A DNA stretch of 64,000 nucleotides, taken from positions 5,138,001-5,202,000 of the forward strand of contig NZ_CP146101.1 in the NCBI RefSeq assembly GCF_037023745.1. The letters run 5' to 3'. Positions 28,972-40,217 of the stretch are shown here, piece after piece. Position numbers and translations under genes: made by a program. Each line of letters begins with the position of its first letter. Positions within the stretch are counted from its first letter, which is position 1. Below the pieces are notes generated by a model that saw only the letters and a program-made list of their open reading frames with translations, had not been told where the DNA came from and searched no databases. This DNA is from Streptomyces sp. SCSIO 30461 (GTDB lineage Bacteria; Actinomycetota; Actinomycetes; Streptomycetales; Streptomycetaceae).

Positions 28972-29535
28972 TCAGCGCTCCTTCTGCGCCAGCCTCAACA
29001 GATGCTCGGCGAGTGCCTGTCCGCCGGCCGGATCTCGGGAGATGAGCAGCAGGGTGTCGTCGCCTGCGATCGTGCCCAGAATGGCGTGCAGTTCGGCCTG
29101 GTCGATGGCCGATGCCAGGAACTGGGCCGCGCCCGGCGGGGTACGCAGCACCACCAGGTTCGCCGACGCCTCCGCCGAGATCAGCAGTTCCCCGGAGAGA
29201 CGGCGCATCCGCTCCTCCTTGGCGGACTCGCCGAGCGGTGCCTGCGGGGTGCGGAATCCGCCCTCGCTGGGCACCGCGTAGATCAGCTCGCCCCCGGTGT
29301 TGCGGATCTTCACCGCGCCGAGTTCGTCCAGGTCCCTGGAGAGGGTGGCCTGGGTGACGCTGAGTCCGTCGTCGGCGAGGACCTTCGCCAACTGGCTCTG
29401 CGAGCGCACCGGCTGCCGGTTGAGGATGTCCACGATCCGGCGGTGGCGGGCCGTGCGGGTCTGCGGCACGGACGGCCCGCTCCCGGGCTCCGCCTGGGGG
29501 GACTCCCAGTTCTCGGTGTGCTGCGCCTCGGTCAT
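28972..29535 (-). CDS. argR: arginine repressor
   Basis: 187 residues. The N-terminal winged helix has [20 protein letters not shown] and [20 protein letters not shown]; the C-terminal half is the arginine-binding oligomerisation domain with [14 protein letters not shown], including the GDD arginine contact. As a hexamer with arginine it represses the arg promoters. The ATG at 29535 is followed directly by the family-like sequence. It is last in argC-J-B-D-R, so it limits its own synthesis. Confidence 0.95.
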   Translation of the reverse strand: MTEAQHTENWESPQAEPGSGPSVPQTRTARHRRIVDILNRQPVRSQSQLAKVLADDGLSVTQATLSRDLDELGAVKIRNTGGELIYAVPSEGGFRTPQAPLGESAKEERMRRLSGELLISAEASANLVVLRTPPGAAQFLASAIDQAELHAILGTIAGDDTLLLISRDPAGGQALAEHLLRLAQKER

Positions 29536-29542
29536 CGTCGTC

Positions 29543-30769
29543 TCATTCCCCGGATCGTCCGTCCCCGTGCCGTACTGTGTCGAGGATGCCGGGGAGCGCT
29601 TGGAGGAAGGCGTCCACCTCCGTGTCACCGATGATCAGCGGCGGCATGATCCTGACGACGTCGGGGGCGGGCGCGTTGACCAGCAGGCCGGCGTCCTGAG
29701 CCGCTCGCTGCACCTGGGTCGCGAGCGGCTCGTTGAGCACGATACCCAGCAGCAGTCCGGCACCGCGGACGCGGGAGACCGCAGGGTGGCCCAGCGACTC
29801 GATTCCGTTCCTGAGGCGCTCCCCGGTCCGCTTGACCTCGTCAAGCGTGCCGTCCAGGGTGCTGAGCACGGCGAGCCCGGCGGCGCAGGCGACCGGATTG
29901 CCGCCGAAGGTGGTGCCGTGCTGACCGGGCTTGAACAGGTCGGCGGCCTCACCGAAGGCGACGACGGCGCCGAGCGGCAGCCCGCCGCCCAGGCCCTTGG
30001 CGAGGGTGACGATGTCCGGCTCGATGCCGTGTGCCTGGTGGGCGAACCAGTGGCCGGTGCGCCCGATACCGGTCTGCACTTCGTCCAGGACCAGCAGTGT
30101 GCCGGTGGCCCGGGTGATCTCGCGGGCGTCCTTGAGGTAGTCGCCGGGCGGGACGACGACGCCGTTCTCGCCCTGGAGCGGCTCGATGATCACCAGAGCG
30201 GTGTCGGTGGTGACCGCCGCGCGCAGCGCTTCGGTGTCGCCGTAGGGCACGTGGGTCACATCGCCGGGCAGCGGGAGGAACGGCTGCTGCTTGCCCGGCT
30301 GCCCGGTGAGCGCGAGGGCGCCCATGGTGCGGCCGTGGAAGCCGCCCTCGGTGGCGACCATATGGATGCGTCCGGTGAGCCTGCCGATTTTGAACGCGCC
30401 CTCGTTGGCCTCGGCCCCCGAGTTGCAGAACAGGACGCGTCCGGGACGGCCGAAGAGCCGGAGCAGCCGTTCGGCGAGGGCGATGGGCGGTTCGGCCGCG
30501 TAGAGGTTGGAGACATGGCCGAGCGAGGCGATCTGGTGCGAGACGGCCGCGACGATGGCGGGGTGGGCGTGTCCCAGCACGTTCACCGCGATACCACCGA
30601 CGAAGTCGAGGTACTCGGTGCCGTCGGCGTCCCAGACCTTCGCGCCCTCGCCGCGCACCAGAGCGAGCTGCGGAGTGCCGTAGTTGTCCATCATGGCGCC
30701 CCGCCAGCGCTGCGTCAGACCGTGCGGGGCTTGCTCTGCCCGCTGGGGCTGGAGATCGGCGTCGGTCAT
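29543..30769 (-). CDS. argD: acetylornithine aminotransferase
   Basis: 408 residues of class-III PLP aminotransferases. [14 protein letters not shown] binds the phosphate; [15 protein letters not shown] holds the Asp contacting the PLP ring; [16 protein letters not shown] holds the Schiff-base Lys. It converts N-acetylglutamate semialdehyde to N-acetylornithine. ATG 30769 overlaps the argB stop as ATGA; argR follows after 7 bases. Confidence 0.96.
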   Translation of the reverse strand: MTDADLQPQRAEQAPHGLTQRWRGAMMDNYGTPQLALVRGEGAKVWDADGTEYLDFVGGIAVNVLGHAHPAIVAAVSHQIASLGHVSNLYAAEPPIALAERLLRLFGRPGRVLFCNSGAEANEGAFKIGRLTGRIHMVATEGGFHGRTMGALALTGQPGKQQPFLPLPGDVTHVPYGDTEALRAAVTTDTALVIIEPLQGENGVVVPPGDYLKDAREITRATGTLLVLDEVQTGIGRTGHWFAHQAHGIEPDIVTLAKGLGGGLPLGAVVAFGEAADLFKPGQHGTTFGGNPVACAAGLAVLSTLDGTLDEVKRTGERLRNGIESLGHPAVSRVRGAGLLLGIVLNEPLATQVQRAAQDAGLLVNAPAPDVVRIMPPLIIGDTEVDAFLQALPGILDTVRHGDGRSGE

Positions 30770-31695
30770 GCGGCTGTCCCCCCGGACGGGTCGGGTGCGT
30801 CGCGTCCGGTTCCGTCGGGCACGACCATCGTGCCGATGCCCTCGTCCGTGAAGATCTCCAGCAGGATGGAGTGCGGTACCCGGCCGTCGATGACCCGGGC
30901 GGTGGTGACACCGTTCCGTACGGCATGCAGGCAGCCCTGCATCTTCGGCACCATGCCGCTGGACAGCTCGGGCAGCAGCTTCTCCAGCTCGCTCGCGGTG
31001 AGGCGGCTGATCACCTCGTCGCTGTCGGGCCAGTCCTCGTAGAGCCCCTCGACATCGGTGAGCACCATCAGGGTCTCCGCTCCGAGCGCGGCGGCAAGGG
31101 CCGCCGCGGCGGTGTCCGCGTTGACGTTGTAGACATGGGCGTCGTCGGCGGACCGGGCGATGGAGGAGATCACCGGGATACGGCCGTCCTCCAGCAGCGC
31201 CTCGATCGCCCCGGTGTCGATCGCGGTGATCTCGCCGACCCGGCCGATGTCAACGAGCTCACCGTCGATGGTCGGGAGGTGCTTGGTGGCGGTGATGGTG
31301 TGGGCGTCCTCGCCGGTGAGGCCGACGGCGAGCGGACCGTGCTGGTTGAGCAGCCCGACCAACTCGCGCTGGACCTGGCCGGCGAGCACCATACGTACGA
31401 CGTCCATCGCCTCGGACGTGGTGACCCGCAGCCCGGCCTTGAACTCGCTGACCAGGCCGTGCCGGTCGAGCTGGGCACTGATCTGCGGCCCGCCGCCGTG
31501 CACCACGACGGGCTTGATCCCGGCGTGCCGCAGGAAGACGACGTCCTGGGCGAAAGCCGCCTTGAGGTCGTCGTCGACCATGGCGTTCCCGCCGAACTTG
31601 ATGACGACGGTCCTGCCGTGGTGCCGGGTGAGCCAGGGCAGCGCCTCGATCAAGGTCTGCGCCTTGGGAAGTGCGGTGTGCTTGCGAGTGCTCAT
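30766..31695 (-). CDS. argB: acetylglutamate kinase
   Basis: 309 residues of the amino acid kinase family: [20 protein letters not shown] (phosphate loop), [18 protein letters not shown] (substrate loop) and [19 protein letters not shown]. It phosphorylates N-acetylglutamate and is commonly feedback-inhibited by arginine. The N-terminal extension [20 protein letters not shown] is of the type found in arginine-sensitive hexameric NAGKs. AAGGGA precedes the ATG at 31695, 20 bases after the argJ stop. Confidence 0.96.
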   Translation of the reverse strand: MSTRKHTALPKAQTLIEALPWLTRHHGRTVVIKFGGNAMVDDDLKAAFAQDVVFLRHAGIKPVVVHGGGPQISAQLDRHGLVSEFKAGLRVTTSEAMDVVRMVLAGQVQRELVGLLNQHGPLAVGLTGEDAHTITATKHLPTIDGELVDIGRVGEITAIDTGAIEALLEDGRIPVISSIARSADDAHVYNVNADTAAAALAAALGAETLMVLTDVEGLYEDWPDSDEVISRLTASELEKLLPELSSGMVPKMQGCLHAVRNGVTTARVIDGRVPHSILLEIFTDEGIGTMVVPDGTGRDAPDPSGGTAA

Positions 31696-31715
31696 CGGTC
31701 CCTTGTCCCTGGTCC

Positions 31716-33948
<2,233 letters not shown>

Positions 33949-34166
33949 CGGCGAACGGTTGCGACGGCGGGGGTACGGATGCGACCGATCCTTTCGACCG
34001 ACGGACGAGCTCACCCCTCAACGGATCTTGATTTCGGTGACGCTGCATGTGCGGCTCTGCGGGACGGTGACACTTGGCCTTGATCGCTGACGCCGGGAAT
34101 CACCGAAGCCGCTCCGGTTTCCACCGCACCCGTTCCAGCAACCCGCACGCGCTAGCGTTGGATCAC

Positions 34167-34691
34167 ATGATCGTATGGCTCAACGGCACCCACGGCGCAG
34201 GCAAGACGACGACCAGTGGACTTGTACAGCAGCTGATCCCGGATTCACGAGTGTTCGATGCCGAGAAGGTCGGCGAGACGCTCATGGACATCACGCCGGG
34301 GTTGCCCTGGACGGGAAACTTCCAGCACTGGCCGCCGTGGCGGCCGCTCGTGGTCGAGACCGCTCGCCGCGTGCTCGACTACACCGGTGGCACTCTGGTC
34401 ATGCCAATGACCGTCTTGGTCGAGGAGTACTGGCGCGAGATCAGCACGGGTCTCGCCCGGCATGCGATTCCGGTTCGACACTTCGTCCTGCATGCCGACC
34501 AGGACACCCTCCGCGGGCGCATCGCGGGCGACACCGTCATCGGCCCCGACTCCCCGTTCCGCCTCGAACACCTTGAGCCCTACGCCGAGGCGGCCCGCAC
34601 ATGGTTGCACGACGAGGCCGAGGTCATCGACACCACGCACATCACGCCCGCTCAGGCCGCCCGGCAGATCGCGGCGGCCGTCAGGAGCTGA
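34167..34691 (+). CDS. TmrB-like P-loop ATPase
   Basis: 174 residues: P-loop WLNGTHGAGKTTT, then DSRVFDAEKVGETLMDI, GNFQHWPPWRPLVVETARRV, LVMPMTVLVEEYWREI and FVLHADQDTLRGRI. This order matches the Bacillus tunicamycin-resistance ATPase TmrB, a membrane-associated nucleotide-binding protein, rather than a kinase of known substrate. The ATG at 34167 lacks a ribosome site; TAGCGT nine bases upstream may be a -10 box. Function in this host is unknown; resistance to a nucleoside antibiotic is only a guess. Confidence 0.8.
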   Translation: MIVWLNGTHGAGKTTTSGLVQQLIPDSRVFDAEKVGETLMDITPGLPWTGNFQHWPPWRPLVVETARRVLDYTGGTLVMPMTVLVEEYWREISTGLARHAIPVRHFVLHADQDTLRGRIAGDTVIGPDSPFRLEHLEPYAEAARTWLHDEAEVIDTTHITPAQAARQIAAAVRS

Positions 34692-34868
34692 GGTCCGCCC
34701 CACCCACGGGATGGACACCGGCTCGGCGAGGACGGTGGCGAACACCTGCACGGCGTCGTCCTCAGTCGGGACACACCTGCGCCGGACGGTCTCGACGCCA
34801 TCGAGGTACCAGCCGGAATGTGGGCGGCTTCCGTACCAGCGGACCGCGCCCCCGGGCTCTGCAGACAA
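34692..34868 (-). pseudogene. unrecognised minus-strand coding remnant
   Basis: The frame SGWYLDGVETVRRRCVPTED and VFATVLAEPVSIPWVGRTS reads like the N-terminal part of a protein, then runs into the antisense of the TmrB-like gene. A real gene was probably truncated when the TmrB region arrived. Family unknown. Confidence 0.3.
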
Positions 34869-35011
34869 CCTGGGCGGCGACCGCGACCGAGTGGTTCCCC
34901 GCCAATCCCTGGCAGCTGCGACCGAGCCCCACTGTCGTCGCGGTCCTCGAGCGCGCGGACGACTTCAGCACCGCGACGTGTGAGCTGCGGCTCCCCGTCG
35001 AACCGGCGTGA
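34869..35011 (+). pseudogene. C-terminal coding remnant, plus strand
   Basis: The frame ATEWFPANPWQLRPSPTVVA then LERADDFSTATCELRLPVEP ends in a stop at 35009-35011 but has no start or upstream body. It reads like the tail of a lost gene of unknown family. With the neighbouring remnant it marks 34.7-35.0 kb as decayed sequence; from there to the ECF41 promoter I see nothing further. Confidence 0.3.
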
Positions 35012-35174
35012 CGCACCATCGACCGGGCCGTCACCAAGCAGTCCACGCCGCATCGCCTTCGGCTTCTCACACAAGGTCGCCATCGGTCCGGACAAGCTCC
35101 CGACGACGCCCGGCCCGGCCTTCCATCGGCGACGCGAGACACCCGGCCCGCGTGACGCGCATCACAGGAAGCCG

Positions 35175-35201
35175 TGTCACAACCCGCCGGGACGATCCGT
35201 C
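35175..35201 (+). promoter_or_regulatory. ECF41-type promoter
   Basis: TGTCACA (35175-35181), exactly 16 bases, then CGTC (35198-35201). This is the published target pattern of ECF41 sigma factors, which typically control AhpD-like carboxymuconolactone decarboxylase genes, and just such a gene follows 42 bases downstream. The cognate sigma factor is not in this window. Confidence 0.75.
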
Positions 35202-35242
35202 AGTGATGTGTAAGCGCCGGACACCGCATAAGGAGCACGATG

Positions 35243-35716
35243 ATGGAAGCACGCCTGGACCCCTTCACCAACCCGGTCCTGAGCAAGGCCATGAAGCACA
35301 TCGTCGCCGCGGGCCGGGCGCTCGGTGAGTCGTCCCTGCCCACCCCGACGCAGGAGTTGGTGAAGCTCCGCGCCAGCCAGATCAACGGCTGCGGCTTCTG
35401 CACCGACATGCACTTCAAGGACGCGGTGCACGCCGGAGAGTCCGCGGAGCGTCTCAACCTGGTCGCCGCCTGGCGGGAGGCCACGGTGTTCACCGAGGCG
35501 GAGCGGGCGGCACTGGAGCTCACCGAGGAGGCCACCCGCATCGCCGACGCGGCCGGAGGCGTCCCGGACGAGGTCTGGGCCAATGCCGCCAAGCACTACG
35601 ACGACGAGCAGCTCGGCGCACTGGTGGGCGTGATCGCCGTCATCAACGCCTTCAACCGTGCGAATGTCATGCTCACCATGCCGGCGGGCGACTACCAGCC
35701 CGGCCAGTTCGGGTGA
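35243..35716 (+). CDS. AhpD/carboxymuconolactone decarboxylase-family protein
   Basis: 157 residues, all-helical AhpD-like fold: LVKLRASQINGCGFCTDMH holds the redox C-x-x-C plus distal His. Such proteins act as peroxidase partners or thiol reductases. AAGGAG lies 7 bases before ATG 35243 (and 4 before ATG 35240, the alternative). The upstream ECF41 promoter fits the known link between this family and ECF41 sigma factors, which are usually encoded next door but are absent here. Confidence 0.9.
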   Translation: MEARLDPFTNPVLSKAMKHIVAAGRALGESSLPTPTQELVKLRASQINGCGFCTDMHFKDAVHAGESAERLNLVAAWREATVFTEAERAALELTEEATRIADAAGGVPDEVWANAAKHYDDEQLGALVGVIAVINAFNRANVMLTMPAGDYQPGQFG

Positions 35717-35844
35717 GCTGACGAAGGGACTCGGCGCTCTGCCCGGGGTCACCGCCGGGCAGAGCGCCGCGTCCGCGACAGGATCCGGAGCGGGGAGGGT
35801 CCGCGCGGGAGCGGTGGGTGCGGACACCTTGCCCGCAAGCCCTG

Positions 35845-36111
35845 TCAGCCGGTCCGGGCACCCTCGGGCTCCCCTGCGCCCGCCGCGTCCGCGGCACCTG
35901 CGGCGCCGTCCGCCTCCCAGCGCAGCAGATCCCCGGGCTGGCACTCCAGCGCCTCACAGAGCGCGGCAAGGGTCGCGAAGCGGACGGCCTTGGCCCGCCC
36001 GTTCTTGAGTACGGCCAGATTCGCGGGGGTGATGCCGACGCGTTGCGCGAGCTCACCCACGGACATCTTCCGCCTGGCCAGCATCACGTCGATGTCGACT
36101 GCGATCGGCAT
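35845..36111 (-). CDS. small XRE/Cro-type DNA-binding protein (YozG-like)
   Basis: 88 residues: helix-turn-helix MSVGELAQRVGITPANLAVL followed by KNGRAKAVRFATLAALCEAL and QPGDLLRW, the usual form of the short regulators paired with DUF2975 proteins. An Ala/Gly-rich tail of about 20 residues follows. Its ATG shares one base with the stop of the upstream DUF2975 gene (TGATG), so expression is coupled. Confidence 0.88.
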   Translation of the reverse strand: MPIAVDIDVMLARRKMSVGELAQRVGITPANLAVLKNGRAKAVRFATLAALCEALECQPGDLLRWEADGAAGAADAAGAGEPEGARTG

Positions 36112-36608
36112 CAGATCACCCCGTCCGGCTCGGTGCGCATCCGTGCCGCATCGACGTCGCGCGCGACGGCCTGGGCGAGCAGCGTCTGCAGGACGAGCAC
36201 GATGAGCGCGACCCCGAGGACCGCCAGCCCTGCCCCGCACATGAGCAGGACGACGCCGGACGGGACCGCCTCACCGGGGGCCAGCACGACCCCGAGCGCG
36301 AAGGCCAGGAGTGCGGCGGCGGTGATCGCGCCGATCATCACGTCCACGTAGCGGAAGGCGCCACCGGAGAACACCGTTCCGCGCCGCACCATCGTCACCA
36401 GGCGCCACACGCAGACCAGGACCACCTGAGCCGGCATCAGGCCCAGGACCGTGATCGTGAGCGCGGGTGTGCGCAGATACGCGACATCCGGGTCGAGCCC
36501 CTCCCTGCCTGAGGCCGGCATCGGCGCCATCACGGTCTGCACGAGCAGCGAGCCGGCGAGCAGCGCCGGCAACACGAGGCGCAGCGCGAGCACGGTCGGA
36601 TTCCCCAT
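36111..36608 (-). CDS. DUF2975 membrane protein
   Basis: 165 residues with four membrane spans (VLALRLVLPALLAGSLLVQT; ALTITVLGLMPAQVVLVCVW; GAITAAALLAFALGVVLA; LMCGAGLAVLGVALIVLVLQ) and the RRGTVFSGGAFRYVDVM loop typical of DUF2975. GGGAGAGG precedes the ATG. It is always found with a small XRE regulator, as here; the role is unknown. Confidence 0.88.
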   Translation of the reverse strand: MGNPTVLALRLVLPALLAGSLLVQTVMAPMPASGREGLDPDVAYLRTPALTITVLGLMPAQVVLVCVWRLVTMVRRGTVFSGGAFRYVDVMIGAITAAALLAFALGVVLAPGEAVPSGVVLLMCGAGLAVLGVALIVLVLQTLLAQAVARDVDAARMRTEPDGVI

Positions 36609-36646
36609 GGCCTCTCCCTCACCGTCAATCGAATAACAATGAGAAA

Positions 36647-36663
36647 CTATCGATAGTCGATAG
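36647..36663. promoter_or_regulatory. AT-rich palindrome upstream of the DUF2975-XRE pair
   Basis: CTATCGATAG (36647-36656) followed by TCGATAG (36657-36663), in an AT-rich island 39-55 bases before the DUF2975 start. It may be an operator for the coupled XRE protein or another regulator. Confidence 0.45.
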
Positions 36664-36762
36664 GTTGAACAAGGGGGCGGGGCGAAGGGGCGAAGACGAC
36701 AGTCGAGAGCCGTGTGGACCAGCCGACCGGCGGCTGCGGATGCAAGCGGGGATCATGAGCGC

Positions 36763-37776
36763 ATGGCGCGAGCGGAGAGCGGATGGGCGGCGGAGGCGGT
36801 ACGTGAGCTGTGCGCGGACGCGCGCCCCACGCCGCTGCTCCGGGCAAACGGAACGGCCGAGCCGCCCGGAGAGTTCGGTGAGCTCTACGTCAAGGACGAG
36901 TCCGCCCACCCGTCGGGCACCCTCAAGCACCGGTTGGTGCGCGCGCTGCTCTGCGAGGCGGTCCTGGAGGGCTCCGTACGGGAAGGCATGACCGTGGTGA
37001 TGGGGACGGGCGGGCCCGCCGCGGTCGCGGGCGCGTACTGCGCACGCCGGGTCGGCGTGCCGTTCGTCGCCCTGGTGCCCGCCAAGACGCCCCCGGCCGT
37101 ACGTGAGTCGGTGGAGCGCCATGGCGGTCGCTGGCGCATCGCCACGGTGCCCGCCGACCTCCAGGAGGAAGCACATGGGCTGGCGGCACGCCTCGGCGGG
37201 CACTTCCTCGACCACTTCTCGGACTCGGAGCGCGCGATCGCCCGCTGCCCCGTGCCGGACCTGGCCCGTGAGCTGTTCGGCCAGCTGGCCGACATGGGTG
37301 CGGCCGACCCGGCGTGGCTGGTCGCGGGCCTGGGCACGGGCACGACCACGGCGACGCTCGGACGCTACGCCAGCGCCCTCGAAGGGAACGGCAGCCGGCC
37401 GAGGGTGGCGGGGGTTGACGCGGAGCACTCGGCGTACTTCCCAGCCTGGGCAAGCGGATGCGCCGACTACACGACCGGGCTGCCTTCCGCCATCCCCGGG
37501 CTCGGCAGGCCCCGCACCGAGCCGGCATTCCGTCCCGAGCTGTTGGACCTGGTGATCCCGGTCGGCGAGGAGGCCGCGGAGGACGGTCTGCGGTGGCTGC
37601 GGACTGGAGCGGCGTACGGCAGCGAGGGCGGCCTCGGCCTCACCACGGGAGCGGTGGGCTGGGCCGTGCGACATCTGCTGACCCGCATGAGGGAGTCCGG
37701 CGCGCCCGGCAGCGTGGTGATGATCGCCGGAGAGCGGGCACCCCGGTCCTGCTCAGCCGCCAGTCTCCAGGCGTAG
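36763..37776 (+). CDS. PLP-dependent fold-type II enzyme (threonine synthase / cysteine synthase-like)
   Basis: 337 residues. LYVKDESAHPSGTLKHRLVR resembles the PLP-lysine segment of this fold, with GTLKHR in place of the usual GSxKDR; VVMGTGGPAAVAGAYCARR and WLVAGLGTGTTTATLGRYAS are phosphate-binding loops. The reaction is not predictable; cysteine synthase, threonine dehydratase and diaminopropionate enzymes share the fold. The ATG at 36763 lacks a good ribosome site. The 3' end overlaps the convergent 38328 gene by 24 bases. Confidence 0.82.
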   Translation: MARAESGWAAEAVRELCADARPTPLLRANGTAEPPGEFGELYVKDESAHPSGTLKHRLVRALLCEAVLEGSVREGMTVVMGTGGPAAVAGAYCARRVGVPFVALVPAKTPPAVRESVERHGGRWRIATVPADLQEEAHGLAARLGGHFLDHFSDSERAIARCPVPDLARELFGQLADMGAADPAWLVAGLGTGTTTATLGRYASALEGNGSRPRVAGVDAEHSAYFPAWASGCADYTTGLPSAIPGLGRPRTEPAFRPELLDLVIPVGEEAAEDGLRWLRTGAAYGSEGGLGLTTGAVGWAVRHLLTRMRESGAPGSVVMIAGERAPRSCSAASLQA

Positions 37777-38328
37777 GTTCCAACGGCCCGACCTGCCGGT
37801 CAGGACGACGGTGGACAGTGGGCGCACATCGACGTTCCAGTACATCGACGGCGGGGCCTTCAGCGCGTAGACCAGAGCGGCCCGTACGACGGCTGGTTCG
37901 GCGACGGCCAGCACCGAGCCGCCGTCGTCCACGGGCCGGCTGTCCAGCCAGCCCCCTACCCGGCCGATGAAGCCGAGCAGCGGTTCTCCCCCGTGCGGGG
38001 CGGCACGCGGATCGGCGAGCCAGACGTCGACGGCGTCGGGCTCCCGTGCCGCCACCTCGGTCAACGTGTAGCCGCGCCAGCGCCCCATGTCGCAGTCGCT
38101 CAACGCGGGCTGCGCGAGGGTGGCGTAGCCGAGCGCGTCGGCCGTCCCCCTGCTCCGGGCCGTCGGCGAGCAGTACCGCAGCTCGGCGGCACCGAGCGGC
38201 TCGAGGTGCCGCGCGGCGAGCCGGACCTCGTACCAGCCGGACTCGTCCAGCGGCCGGTCGTCGTCGAACCGCTCGGCCAGCCGCGAGCAGCTGCGCGCGG
38301 CTGTGACGAGGGTGACCCGAACACTCAT
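37753..38328 (-). CDS. histidine-phosphatase-fold protein lacking the RHG motif
   Basis: 191 residues that align with phosphoglycerate-mutase-like phosphatases: RPLDESGWYEVRLAARHLEP, ELRYCSPTARSRGTADALGY, DCDMGRWRGYTLTEV and PHGGEPLLGFIGRVGGWLD. However, where R-H-G is expected the start reads VTLVTAARSCSRLAERF, so the phosphoryl-accepting His is missing. It may be a binding or regulatory pseudo-enzyme. The start at ATG 38328 begins at the first strand, so the motif is not lost through a wrong start. Confidence 0.8.
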   Translation of the reverse strand: MSVRVTLVTAARSCSRLAERFDDDRPLDESGWYEVRLAARHLEPLGAAELRYCSPTARSRGTADALGYATLAQPALSDCDMGRWRGYTLTEVAAREPDAVDVWLADPRAAPHGGEPLLGFIGRVGGWLDSRPVDDGGSVLAVAEPAVVRAALVYALKAPPSMYWNVDVRPLSTVVLTGRSGRWNLRLETGG

Positions 38329-38560
38329 GGCGGGATCGTGAGGCCGCGAGCGTCCCAGGTCAAGAGAGGTAACTGACCGTTAGTGAAGTTCACCGGGGAC
38401 CTTGCCGCGCCCTCACCGGTCACGCACGCGCAACTCCCCCGCATCGGCTCCGGTGAGCGGCGGCGTCCGGCGGCACCGCCGCTCCGGCGTGATGCGCGTC
38501 ACGCTCCCGGACGTAAACTCGAGATACGGATCGCGACGCCCATCAAGGAGGTCACGCCCG

Positions 38561-38755
38561 ATGGAAGCGAGTGTGGGCGACAAGCTGCTCGTGCACGGCC
38601 GGGTCGTCGGCCAGCACGACCGGCTCGCCGAAGTCATGGAGGTCCTGGGCGATCGCGGCACTCCCCCGTACCGCGTCCGCTTCGAGGACGACGGCCATGA
38701 GTGCCTGATGTCCCCCGGCCCCGACACCGTCGTACGCCACCACGAGAAGGGCTGA
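38561..38755 (+). CDS. DUF1918 protein
   Basis: 64 residues: VGDKLLVHGRVVGQHDRLAE then YRVRFEDDGHECLMSPGPDT, the whole length of the DUF1918 domain, a small beta-barrel of unknown role common in actinomycetes. AAGGAG lies 10 bases before the ATG. It ends 9 bases before the convergent GHL10-type gene. Confidence 0.85.
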   Translation: MEASVGDKLLVHGRVVGQHDRLAEVMEVLGDRGTPPYRVRFEDDGHECLMSPGPDTVVRHHEKG

Positions 38756-38763
38756 TCAGCAGC

Positions 38764-40032
38764 TCATCGCGGTGACCGGACCCGGGTCGGATAGTGATCC
38801 GCCACCACGGTGGCCATCGCACCGATCCGGTCCGTCACCACTTCCTTCGCCGAGAAGAAGCAGTGGCCGCGCACATTCGCGTACCGGTCGGCGAGCGTGA
38901 GGTGGCGTGACAGCTCCCGCCGGTCACCCCAGGCCGCCGGCTGCGCCGGATCGCCCGCCTTGTAGAGCGCCTCGCCGATGTAGAGATCCACACCGGTGCC
39001 CTTGACCAGGGCGTCCCACCACGGCACGAGTCGCGCGTAGTCCGCGGCGGCCATGCCGATGTGCCAGTAGAGCTGCGGCACGATGTAGTCGATCCACCCC
39101 TGACGCACCCAGGTACGGGTGTCCGCGTACAGGTCGTCGAAGGTCTGCACACCCGCCGAGGTGTTCGAGCCGAGCGGGTCGGTAGCGGCGTTGCGCCAGA
39201 CCCCGAAGGGGCTGATACCGAAGCGCACTCCCGGCCGCACCGCCTTGATCCTTGCGGCCGTCTCCCGTACCAGGCGGTTGATGTTGTCGCGCCGCCAAGC
39301 GGCGCGACTGGCGAAGCCGGCCCCGTAGCGCCGGTAGGCCGCAGCGTCGGCGAACTGCTGCCCCGCCACGGGGTACGGATAGAAATAGTCGTCCCAGTGG
39401 ACGGCGTCGACGGGATAACGCGCCACGGCGTCGAGCATCGCGTCCTGGACGAACTTCCTGACCTGGGGGAGGCCGGGATTGTAGTACAGCTTGCCGCCGT
39501 AGGCGACCACCCAGCCGGGGTTGCGTCGCGCGGGATGGCTGGGGGTCAGCTTCGACGGATCGCCGTGGTTGGCCACCCGGTACGGGTTGAACCAGGCGTG
39601 CAACTCAAGGCCCCGAGCATGGGCCTCCTTGACCGCGGTGCCCAGCGGGTCCCAGCCCGGGTCCCGCCCCTGGACCCCGGTGAGCCACTGCGACCAGGGC
39701 TCGTACCGCGAGGGCCACAGCGCGTCGGCGGCGGGCCGGACCTGGAAGACCACGGCGTTCAGCTTCCGGGCGACCGCCGCGTCCAGATAGCGCAGCAGCT
39801 CGGCACGCTGCCTGGCGGCGCTGAGCCCTGGGGCGGACGGCCAGTCTCGGCACGCTACGGTGGCAAGCCACATCCCGCGGAACTCCCGAGTGGCGGCGGC
39901 CCCTTGGCGGGCCGGCGCCGCCACGTCGACGGGGACGGACGGAGCAGCCCCGACGGGGGCCTCTCCGGCCACGGACAGCGCGGTCACCGCACCGGCCGCC
40001 GCGACGAATCCTCTTCTGGTGATCTGTCCCAT
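38764..40032 (-). CDS. secreted glycosyl hydrolase-like protein (GHL10/YngK family)
   Basis: 422 residues. A Tat signal (QITRRGFVAAAGAVTALSVA) leads a TIM-barrel GHL10 domain: REFRGMWLATVACRDWP, LNAVVFQVRPAADALWPS, LHAWFNPYRVANHG, VDAVHWDDYFYPYPV (acidic catalytic pair likely) and WIDYIVPQLYWHIGMAAADY. It probably acts on cell-surface or environmental glycans; the substrate is unknown. Confidence 0.9.
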   Translation of the reverse strand: MGQITRRGFVAAAGAVTALSVAGEAPVGAAPSVPVDVAAPARQGAAATREFRGMWLATVACRDWPSAPGLSAARQRAELLRYLDAAVARKLNAVVFQVRPAADALWPSRYEPWSQWLTGVQGRDPGWDPLGTAVKEAHARGLELHAWFNPYRVANHGDPSKLTPSHPARRNPGWVVAYGGKLYYNPGLPQVRKFVQDAMLDAVARYPVDAVHWDDYFYPYPVAGQQFADAAAYRRYGAGFASRAAWRRDNINRLVRETAARIKAVRPGVRFGISPFGVWRNAATDPLGSNTSAGVQTFDDLYADTRTWVRQGWIDYIVPQLYWHIGMAAADYARLVPWWDALVKGTGVDLYIGEALYKAGDPAQPAAWGDRRELSRHLTLADRYANVRGHCFFSAKEVVTDRIGAMATVVADHYPTRVRSPR

Positions 40033-40217
40033 AAGCGCCTCTATGCACCTCTCTGTGCCGAGTAGTCACTCATCGCACTACTTGTTCCGCACAGCATGCC
40101 GCCCCGGCCCCCCTGGTACACGCACCCCCGGAGTAACGTCGTGGAACCGAGGTGGGCACCGGAACCAAACGGAGGACCTACCACGCGAAAGTTCACGAAA
40201 CCTGCGAAAGGCACGAA

